A stretch of 64,000 bases of DNA from Podocnemis expansa (Eukaryota > Chordata > Testudines > Podocnemididae). Made by a program: the position numbers and the translations under genes. A model generated the notes under the pieces. It saw nothing but the letters and a program-made list of their open reading frames with translations. It did no database searches and was not told the origin of the DNA. The DNA lies in NCBI GenBank assembly GCA_007922195.1, contig ML682232.1, positions 704,003 to 768,002 of the forward strand, written 5' to 3'. Positions 55,876 to 64,000 of the stretch are shown piece by piece. Position 1 is the stretch's first letter. Each line of letters opens with the position of its first letter.

Positions 55876-56110
55876 ACTGAGCCCTTGTCTGCACTAAAAT
55901 GTACATTGGCATAACGACTTCACTGGATTTTTCACACCTCTGAGTGACATAGCAATACCGACCTAGCACTCAGTGTAGATAGCACTATGTCATTGGGCAG
56001 ACATCTCCTGTGGACATGGCTGCCTCCTCTTGAGGAGATGGAGTATCCACATCGAAAGGAGAAGCTCTCCCATTGGCATAGGTAATTGGTTGACTAAGTG
56101 CACCATTGCA
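55876..56110. mobile_element. TGTCTACACT-family element
   Basis: Starts 'gagcccttgtctgcact', with the internal dyad 'ttggcataacgacttcactg / gagtgacatagcaatacc' and 'cagtgtagatagcactatg'. It matches 36860-37104 in order. The right end is not sharply defined. Confidence 0.5.
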
Positions 56111-56149
56111 GTGCTGTAAGTCTAAATATGCTTTTAAGCACTTAGGAAC

Positions 56150-56400
56150 CTAAGGGTAAATCTGCGCAGCCTGCAGTAGCGAGCCATTGAGCCTAGGTCT
56201 ACAGACTCGGGAGAGTGGAGCTTTCACTAGAACACAGAAAATAGCTGTGGAAACTATTTGAAGTTCCAGCTCCGGCTGAGGCCTAGGGAAGAGAGTGGTC
56301 TTCAGAGCTCATGCTCCAGCTTGAGCCACCACTTCAGAGCACTGTCCACACAGCTACTTTTAGAGCATCGGTGTGAGCTGTACAAACACAAGCCCTACCA
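56150..56400. mobile_element. Related TGTCTACACT-type fragment
   Basis: 'taagggtaaatctgcgcagc', 'gaggctcagct'-like sequence and 'agcactgtccacacagctac' suggest a sister element with inverted ends. It is heavily decayed and the boundaries are approximate. Confidence 0.35.
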
Positions 56401-56544
56401 GGCCATACTGGGAGGCTCGAGTGCCATTTCTGAATTGCCAAGAGGGGTCATTATTGTGTGGTCTCTTCTTCCACTTGGACAGGAGCCATCAAATGCACAC
56501 ATACAAAATGGGAAAGCTTTGTGTGAAAAGGAATACTGCAGACA

Positions 56545-57215
56545 ATAGTCTGCCGCTTATAGTGGATCACAAGCTAAATGTGAGTCAATGGAGTAATACT
56601 TGCAAAAAAAAGCAAACAATATTCTAGGATGCCTTAGCAGGAGTACTGTAAGCAAGACATGAGAAGTAATTTTTCTGCTCTACTTGGCACTGATCAGGCA
56701 TCAGCTGGAGTTTTGTGTTGAATTCCAGGTGCCACATGTCAGGAAAAATGTGGACAAATTGGAGAAAGTCCAGAAAAGAGTAACATAAATGACAAACGGT
56801 CTACACAGCATGACCTATGAGGAAAGACTGAAAAAATTGAGTTTGTTTAGTTTAGAGAAGAGAGGACTGAGGGGGGACATGAATATAGTTTTTAAGTATG
56901 TAAAAGGCTGTTCCATGATGGAGGGTGAATTTTTTTCTCTTGTTAAGACCAGAAGCAATGTGCTTAAATTGCAGCAGGTGAGATTTAAGTTGGACATTAG
57001 AAAAAACATTCTAAATGTTAGGGTAATTAAACACTGGAACAAACTGCCTAAGGAAGTTGTGGGATCTTTATCATAGGAAGTTTTAAAGAGCAGGTTAGAC
57101 AAACATCTGTCAGAAATGGTCTGTTTATTACTTAGTCCTGCCTTGAGTGCAAGGGACTGGACTAGATGATCTACTATGGTCCCTTCCAGTCCTATGCTGC
57201 TATGTTTCTTTGTGA
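56545..57215 (+). mobile_element. CR1 LINE, 5'-truncated, plus strand
   Basis: The RT C-terminal part is at 56789-57076 ('MTYEERLKKLSLFSLEKRGL', 'RVIKHWNKLPKEVVG'), followed by the 3' UTR 'gggactggactagatgatct' and the 3' end 'cccttccagtcctatgctgc'. Upstream 'ttgaattccaggtgccacat' extends the homology. It has small deletions and stops, so it is older than the 21.3-kb copy. It is the only CR1 here in this orientation. Confidence 0.88.
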
Positions 57216-57602
57216 ATTGTAGAACAAAAACAGGCCTATATTTTAACATAGGGGTAAAATATTCAAAAATGGCTGTGTGATTTATAACTCTATAGCCTTT
57301 CCCTGAGATTGAGGCTCCTAAGGAGCCACTTAATCTTTAAAAATTTAACCCTTGGGCTCTTAGGACACTAAGGTGCTTTTCAGAATTTGACTCATTTGCA
57401 TTACACACACACTGTGTAACATACACAAATTATCTGCTACACAATCTACATATAGCATAATTGAATATGTGTATTAAGAAAGATAATGTATTGATCTTAC
57501 CTTCTCCAAAACCATCTTCCTGTGTATACTCTACAGTGAAATAATATTCTACTTGTTAATAAGACCATCTCAAACTGCTTTGCTACCTGTTTCCACTAAG
57601 CA
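57216..57602. other. AT-rich DNA, nothing recognised
   Basis: No gene or element end. Confidence 0.4.
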
Positions 57603-57826
57603 CAGTATAAACAAAAACACATAAGGGGTCTTGTAGCAGTTTTAAAGACTAACAAATTTATTTATCACATGAGCTTTCATGGGAGAAAATCCTACTTCCT
57701 CAGATGCTTTGAAGATGGAGAACTCACAAAAGTTCCCCATTGTCAAACCATCTGATGAAGTGGGATTTTCTCCCATGAAAGCTCATGCAATGAATAGATT
57801 TGTTAGTCTTTAAAAGTGCCACAGCA

Positions 57827-60337
57827 CCAGTGGTTTAAAATATAATTTGATGGGCCCCAGAACCCTCCTAATCTCTGGGCCCCCTTCCTGTATTGTCCAG
57901 GCCCCCTTCATGCATGTGCAGGCCCCAGCACAGATTCGCATTTGCAGCCACTTCTCAGTACCATATGCCTTAGTTATCTCTCCATAAAAAATATTTACAA
58001 TTTTATATGGCATTTATGTCTATCGCAATTATTGTCACTAACTAGCAAACACTGCATAACACAGTAAGCATTGTGATTAACAATGTGATAAATAAAATGT
58101 GATATGTACCTCTGTGTTCTTGTAGGTTAGAGTTCTGAGTGCTAAGAAATAAAGTAGGGTTATATTGAAATGTGCATGCAAGACAGCATTCCCAAACTTT
58201 TTCCATCGTGCTCCTTTACGGGGTTAGGACACCCTTGAGGGCTGCAGCTGGGGGCTGGGAGCTGGGAACTGTGGGGAGGGTCAGTAGGTGGGAGCTGTAG
58301 ATAGGCAGGGGGCAGTGGACACAGTTGAGTTTGGGGGCCAAAAGCAGGGTTGTGCTTGAGGCTGGAGCTAGTATTGGGAACAGAGCTGAGGCCTAGCTGT
58401 GGCTGGGACTGCAACCAAGAGCAGAGTCAAGACTGGGGTCTAGGTCTGGGTCCAGAGCCAGAGTGGAAATGGAGTTTGAGGGACATAGAGTAGGGCTGGG
58501 TAGTGCTCCTTTTCCACCCCCACCCCCCCCCCGAGGGTAGCTGTACCCTGCTGCGCTCTCCTGAACGTTCCTCTGCGCATCCCAGTTTGGGGACTACTGC
58601 TGCAAATGTATTTTATGTTTTTATTTCATTTCTGGAAATCAATGCATTAAATCCAGCATTAAATCAAGGGGCCTAATTCATCTCCCATGTGAAGTTTTAC
58701 CATTGATCTCCAAGGGGAAGGGGATTAGAACTACTGAGGTGTGAATGTACTGAGGTGTAAATCACTTTAACAAAGAAAGAAGTAAGCTTACTCTTGTTCC
58801 ATATGATAACAGGCTGAGAGTATGCTCAATGAAAGAAAAAATTGCTGCCAACTCTGATAAAAGGCCTTCAGAACTATCTCAAATTAGCAAAAGTTTCAGC
58901 AAGCCCAGGTTACCAAACTACAAAGAACTTGTCAAAAAGAAAAGCAGATTTGCCTTTTTGCAACGGCAAGGCCATGGACCAGCGGAGTCCCGGACCCGAA
59001 GCAGCCCTAACCCACAGGGCCCCAGCAATGTGGTGGCCACAATGCCCTGGCACCTGGGCCATTCCCAACCCTTCCCCAAGGCCTCCCCCCACACTTCCTC
59101 ATTACCTGGCCACAGGCTGCTCCAGTCTTGAGCATGCTCAGGGCAGGAGACTTAAATACTCCCAGCTGGGAAAAATTGATGATCCAAGACATGACATCCC
59201 TCAGATCACACCAGAAATAATATCAGAAGCAAGTTTAGGTTCCACTGCCAGCATTTTCAAATGTGGGCACCTGAGGTTAGTCACCTGAATCCCCCTCCTG
59301 AGATAAAGGAAAAGTTGGATGGTTCCAACCCTTCCAATGCAAAAGCAGCAGGGAGGATTCTCTAGCAGCTTCACATGTTAGGTTCACCACAAATCAATGC
59401 TTAATTTGTGCCAGAGTTGACCTCAGGCACTAGCCTGTAGGTTTGGCATCCCCTAGCCCCAGCACCTCTGGTCTTGTTAAATCATATGAGTGCATAACTC
59501 ATCATATGAGTGCAAAACAAACTGCTTGAGCCCCTTTCCTCTTTCCTCACAGATGAAGCACAGCCTCCAAGCCACAGCATCAACCAACCTTGTCCACTAG
59601 TGCCCACATCAGACTCCTCTTTTCCCATGTCCTCCCTAGCCCCCAATCCCATTCCCTACGCTCCCTGCCCCCAAGCTCCCACTCCAGCCCTTCTAACCCC
59701 CCTCAGCTCCCCTGTCTTCACTCCACACCCTTCAGCCTTCCAACCGCCCATCCCTAGTCCCCACTCCAGCCCCCCAACCTGCTCCATCCTTCCCCAGCCC
59801 TCACTCCAGCCCTTTGTAGTCCCCTCCACCACCACTCAGCCCATAGCTAGTCTCCTTGTCCCCATGCCCCCTCCATCCCTCCCAGCCCCCCAAACTCTCT
59901 CCATCACTTCCCAGCCCCTCATCCCAACCCCTTGCTCCAGTGACTCACACTGCTCCAGACCCCTCCATTCCCACCCCCAGTCTCCAGTTCACCACATTCA
60001 CCACCACCACCTGCTGGCAGAGTGCCTTGTGCTTCCTCTTCAGGCTCTCGGACTCCACAAGCAGTGGGGCAAGCAGCAGCAGCAGCGCAGCCAGGAGCAG
60101 CAACTGCAAGGCGGCGGTGGATGGAGAGCATATGGCACGGGGCTGCTGGGCTGGCTGGGAGTGGAGCAAGTGGGGATCCCGTGTCTGCACAGCAGTAGTA
60201 AGGGGAAACATACTGGAATGCTACAGGGCTTCGTTCCATCTGATCATTTTATTTTTAGGGGCCCCGGAATGCTGGCGTCTAAAAGTTGTGGGCCCCAGAA
60301 AGGCATTCCAGTGTGTTCCCCCTTACTTTAACCCCTG
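57827..60337 (+). mobile_element. Long CAGGGGTTAAAG-family element inside R
   Basis: The left end is 'CCAGTGGTTTAAAATATAA' and the right end is 'TTACTTTAACCCCTG'. The flanks ccacagca (57819-57826) and gcacagga (60338-60345) each differ by one base from the expected R sequence ccacagga. At 2.5 kb it is four times longer than 26181-26811 and 36147-36691. It includes a further hAT-like insertion (58184-58599), a cassette palindrome at 59129-59140, and a C-rich stretch (59510-60000) whose proline-rich frame is compositional. No transposase motif was found. Confidence 0.75.
58184..58599 (+). mobile_element. hAT-like element within the 2.5-kb element
   Basis: The left end 'CAGCATTCCCAAACTTTTTC' and right end 'AGTTTGGGGACTACTG' form an imperfect inverted repeat 416 bp apart. 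The flanks atgcaaga (58176-58183) and ctgcaaat (58600-58607) share only 'tgcaa'. The interior is G-rich on the left half with simple 'gggagctgg' repeats. Confidence 0.55.
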
Positions 60338-60399
60338 GCACAGGACTCTCTGTTTGTTTTGCTGACTACGCTAACATGGCTTCCCCTTTGGAACTTGTC

Positions 60400-60880
60400 C
60401 GGGGCTGTCCCTAGAGTTGGGCAAGAGGTACAGCTGCCTAGGGGCCCATGGGACCCAAACCACTGTCCGCCCTATGCCAGGGACCAGCTGAGCTGGCCAA
60501 AAGCAGTGGCCTGGTTCAGCGCTGCTGGTCTGCCCCCCCCAGCGCTGCTTTCGGCTCTGGAGCAGTGGGGAGGTGGCAGGAGGCAGCACGAGGCCCATAT
60601 CACTACCCCCCGGCCACGCTGCCTCCCGCCCCCTCCCTGCGGCTCAGGCACAGAGCCGAAAGTAGTGCACGTGGTGAGGGGGCAGACTGGCAGCACTGAA
60701 TCGAGCTGCTGCTTTTTGCCGGCTTTCCCGGTCTCCGGCGTGGGATGGCTGGAGCAGGGGCCTGCCATTTCCCTGGGCTGGCCAGCCCTGCCCCCCACCA
60801 GTGCCGTGGGGGCGAAGGGGGGGGGGGGCCCGCAAAAGACAATTCACCCAGGGCCCCACACCCCCCTAGCGAGGGCACTG
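60400..60880 (+). mobile_element. hAT-like element (GTGTCGCTAG-type ends)
   Basis: The left end is 'CGGGGCTGTCCCTAG' and the right end, reverse-complemented, is 'CAGTGCCCTCGCTAG'. The flanks aacttgtc (60392-60399) and aagttgtc (60881-60888) match at 7 of 8. It inserted next to the 'ggaacttg' terminus of the R repeat. The termini resemble 31379-31784. Frames over it on both strands are compositional. Confidence 0.8.
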
Positions 60881-60888
60881 AAGTTGTC

Positions 60889-61404
60889 AGTTTAAACTAA
60901 GTGAACACAAATTAGCTTCATGATGCAACAAGTCTGAACTTGGCATGTCTAAGCCTGATGTTAATTTAGGAAAAACCTATGTCCTGTGGAACCTAAGGTC
61001 TGATGCTGCCTTTGTCCAGTATTTTTGCGGAATTTACACCTGTGCAGCAGAAGTAGCTTTTAATTGTACTGCTTATCACTATTTTGTGTCTAACAGATAA
61101 CTGTGATAAATACCTGTATAAGTGAAAGATGTATTAATACAAATATACTGCACATAATAAATAAGAGAGACTAGAAGAGGCTGCACTATTGAAGGCGATT
61201 TCACTAAATGAGGGTATGACAGGTTTTTTTTTTCCTGTAATACACTATGTTTTGTTTTGTGTTTAATTTTTGGGTGAAGCGTCGTCGTATGTAAGATGAG
61301 GAGAAGAATGGCTAAGTTGGGGTGGAATATACAATTATTTTGTAGGATCTTCAGTCTTAAATATATTTTAAAATCTTAACATAAAAAAATTAAAAGATAC
61401 CAGA
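60889..61404. other. AT-rich DNA, nothing recognised
   Basis: No gene or element end. Confidence 0.4.
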
Positions 61405-61412
61405 ATTACACG

Positions 61413-61939
61413 CAGGCATCGGCAACCTTTGCCAACCCCTGTGCCAGTCCTTCTTCCTTGACCCTCAGCTGGTGGCAGTGGCCTCCTCTTCTGAAAAAAT
61501 GTGGCAGCTGCTTGAAAATGCAGTAGTGGTCATGGCTGGAGTGGGAGCGCTTCCCAGGCATGCCATGGAAGGAAGTCACCCAGAGTCACTCGTCGTGGCA
61601 GTGTTCCTGGGGACAGGGGTTCCCAGGCATGCCACGAAAAGGAGTGGCTCCTTTCAGGGCTTCTCAGGCATGCTGCAGAAGGAAGCTGCTTGGAGTGGCT
61701 CCTTTGGGGAGCATCTTGCTACAAAGAGGAGCCACTCCAGGCAGCTTTTTTCTGTCACATGGAGGCATAGCCTTGGGGGGGAACCCCCTGTGTCCCAGCT
61801 GCACCCAAAGAAAGCCACCCAGAGTGGCTTTTGGTGGCAGGAGTGGCAATCTCTGTGGTACTGCAGAGGGTGCTGTGTGCTGCTCTGAATGAGTTCAGGT
61901 GCCACTGTCAGCACAAGTGCTGGGGGTTGCCTACCCCTG
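61413..61939 (+). mobile_element. hAT-like element, sister of 22360-22733
   Basis: The left end is 'CAGGCATCGGCAACC' and the right end is 'GGTTGCCTACCCCTG'. The flanks attacacg and aatgagag agree at only half their positions. The interior repeats 'gcatgc' and 'gaggagccactcc'. The frame 61472-61888 lies within it and carries no known domain. Confidence 0.65.
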
Positions 61940-64000
61940 AATGAGAGTCAGAATAATCAAAATGACTAAAAAGGATTAATGGTGAGATGCAATGTAATTG
62001 GGATCCTGGAATATGAGAGCGAATAGTCATGTTGCCATCCATTGATCTATAGGAGAGAAGTTTTGCTTCACACTGTCCCTGCCCTGTGAGAGAGGTAACC
62101 TAGAATTTCTCCTACCCCTTGACACTGAAAGGGTATGAAAGTGAAAACAGCATTTACAGAAGACTCCAGGAGTCTTGAGAAAGGGTCCAGAACTATTGCA
62201 GTACCAGTAGTGTAAGCTGTGCTGATGTGCCCCGTGACTCTGTGACTTCAATACTAAGGATTATTTTAAGTTGGCTATTTTGGGATTTTTTAAATAAGGA
62301 AAAGACTAAAACATGGAATACAGACAGCATGATTTTTAAAAAACTGCACCCTGGTACACTCAATTATACACTGTGAGTAATAGCAAGCCTTGGGTAGAGT
62401 TACAGAAAATCTATTAAATAGATTAGGAAGATAAAAAATTTAAGAGAGATGTAACCTTACATAAGCAAGATACTAACTGACGAAGGCCAGTAAGAAACTT
62501 TCTGGATCTGCAGGTTATTCTGCTAGAAGATTTCTTGTATCTTCCTCTGAAGCATCTGCTACTGGCCACTGTTGGTCACAGAATACTAGTCTAGATGGTC
62601 CTGCCCTAACGTCTGATTTGTTCAGGGAATTCTCAAGTCCCTGGGATAACAGCAAGTGTTTTCCATAAGCCACAGCTTTAGAAAATGGTTCACTGCAGTG
62701 GAATTCTAAAACTGACATGGTACAATCCTTTTCCTTTGTCCTTCTCTGTGCATATTAATCCTAACAAGTTCATATATCCAGAATGCAGCTCTGATTACTT
62801 TTCACTGTCCAAAAATAAACATGGAGCAAAAGGGAAGGATACAAAGAGGAGGAAAATGAGCCTGTCAATGGGCCACCCTCAGGAAAACCTCACAAGATCT
62901 ACTGCCTGTCTATTCAAGTCGAGGAAATGCTTAGGAAGTGATCCCAGCTTGGTGGTCTTATTTTTAATTAAAACAAATGAGGTTCTTTCAGCTGCTTCAG
63001 ATAAATATTTGTTGAAAAGATACAGGGACAGATGTAGAATAACCATACAGTGAATATAGACTAAGACAAGCAGAACAAATGTAACTGAATGTTATATACA
63101 AAAGATAACTGTATAGATTTTGTCAAATCTCTTTCCAGCTAGAGCCCACTTTTGCTGAGATCACCCTAATGGCAGGAGATGTAATTGTTTGTTCATAATC
63201 ACTTTGATGAAGTGCAGTGGAAATACAAACCTATACAGATGAATAGAAATTAAAAAGTCATTTTGTTGTAAGCTATGTGTTTAAAAAATAGCAGGGTTAG
63301 TTTGTAGGTCATTGATGAAATAGTTTACAATCATTCTATATTTCCATCTTGCAAGATTATAATACACTACAATGATTAATAGGGTTATTTTCCAAAAATG
63401 TGTATTAAAGATAGAAGGTGTCTTGGGATGTCTGTTTCTGATCTATGCATTGTCAAAATGGTAAGTATAATAGCATCTGCTTTATTACAAGGCCTCTCTT
63501 ATCATATCTGAGATATCAAGTCATTTATGGCTGGTTGATTCTAAAAGGTGAACATGGTGTGTTCTTCCAATCACTTTTGTACTTATTTGTGCATTTCTGA
63601 AAAAGTACATTCTATAATATTGGCTCTAGATTTACTACAGCTTTTAGTATGTTAATTAACATTACCCTTTCAAAGACCATTACTCATGAAATACCTCAAT
63701 ACTACTCCACAGAACGGTTATTAAAGGAAGAAAGAAGATAAGACTGCTTCCTTCCAATACCTGGTCATCCACCGTTGTGTATCTACAGTGTATTGGCTGC
63801 TAGGATAGGAGTGAAGTTTGCAACTCTTTCTTATACTGCATAGTGCTGTTGTCTTCAATGAGACTGTTTATTTGAGTAAGAACTAGTCAAAGTGAGTAAG
63901 GGTCATAGAATCACAGAACCAATCTGGCAAGGAATACATTTCCCACTCTGTGCCGCATGTTGCTGATCACAGTTCAAGAGTACTTTAAATTTACACACTC
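61940..64000. other. AT-rich DNA to the window end
   Basis: No gene is supported. The open frame at 62685-63053 (122 codons, Lys/Ser-rich) follows an acceptor-like 'tcatatatccag' at 62781 but has no recognised motif or clear donor. No repeat end pairs were found. Confidence 0.35.

Larger units (their letters stand above)
57603..60399. repeat. Fold-back family repeat (R), split by a 2.5-kb insertion
   Basis: The left arm is at 57617-57700 ('ataaggggtcttgtagcagt', 'ggagaaaatcctacttcctc') and the inverted right arm at 57757-57826 ('aagtgggattttctccc', 'ttgttagtctttaaaagtgc'). The arm stops inside 'gccacag' and resumes after the insertion at 60338 with 'gcacaggactctctgtttg', ending 'ttcccctttggaacttg'. 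Once rejoined it is the most complete R copy in the window, about 285 bp. Confidence 0.8.

Noticed and set aside
59510..60331. 273-codon proline/serine-rich open frame on the plus strand
   Set aside because: It lies wholly inside the 57827-60337 transposon over a C-rich stretch, has no domain, and overlapping long frames occur on both strands.
62685..63053. 122-codon Lys/Ser-rich frame near the window end
   Set aside because: No known motif, no convincing donor and no independent coding evidence; could be chance.
1..64000. CRISPR array, bacterial operon, prophage or rRNA operon
   Set aside because: No regularly spaced repeats, Shine-Dalgarno-led gene series or rRNA sequence; the repeat content is vertebrate.

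Overview
The window looks like nuclear DNA of a sauropsid, most likely a turtle (Testudines); a crocodilian cannot be excluded. The evidence is the repeat content: several CR1 LINE 3' ends, a DIRS-type tyrosine-recombinase retroelement, many small non-autonomous hAT-like transposons with 8-bp target duplications, a high-copy family built on 'aaggagtcctgtggca...aaagactaacaaattta', and a MIR-like SINE. No bacterial or phage gene organisation is present. No complete host protein-coding gene was recognised; most long open frames are chance frames in GC-rich or proline-rich transposon interiors.

Layout. 1-2.9 kb: unassigned DNA, then a decayed DIRS-type gag on the minus strand. 3-7 kb: AT-rich DNA with two hAT-like insertions (3.95-4.41 and 5.20-6.03 kb). 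7.08-14.35 kb: a nearly complete but broken DIRS-type element on the minus strand (inverted terminal repeats, gag, RT, RNase H, tyrosine recombinase). Its recombinase gene is split by a hAT-like element that itself carries a second one. 14.4-19.6 kb: fold-back-type repeats and three more small elements in AT-rich DNA. 20.0-20.76 kb: a strong CpG island, the best promoter candidate. 21.3-22.2 kb: a CR1 with an unbroken 3' frame. 22-34 kb: AT-rich DNA with nested hAT-like elements, an inverted-repeat array at 33.4 kb and a MIR-like SINE. 35.5-39.2 kb: two candidate plus-strand exons that share phase. 40-51 kb: hAT-like insertions and three minus-strand CR1 segments, two of them interrupted by hAT-like elements. 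51-57 kb: another hAT-like element, a broken Myb/SANT-like Harbinger accessory gene and a plus-strand CR1. 57.6-60.9 kb: a fold-back repeat split by a 2.5-kb element and flanked by another. 61.4-64 kb: one more element, then AT-rich DNA.

The most striking pattern is nesting with target-site records. Twelve of the hAT-like insertions keep duplications of 8 bp matching at 6-8 positions, which gives a relative chronology. In one case an uninterrupted sister copy 7 kb away shows the empty site. A second pattern is a GC-rich cassette of two palindromes (around TGAGCATGCTCA and GGGAGTTTTAAAAACTCCC), present inside elements whose termini belong to at least four different families. This suggests exchange of internal modules between non-autonomous transposons. 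All assignments rest on motif reading; no database search was run.
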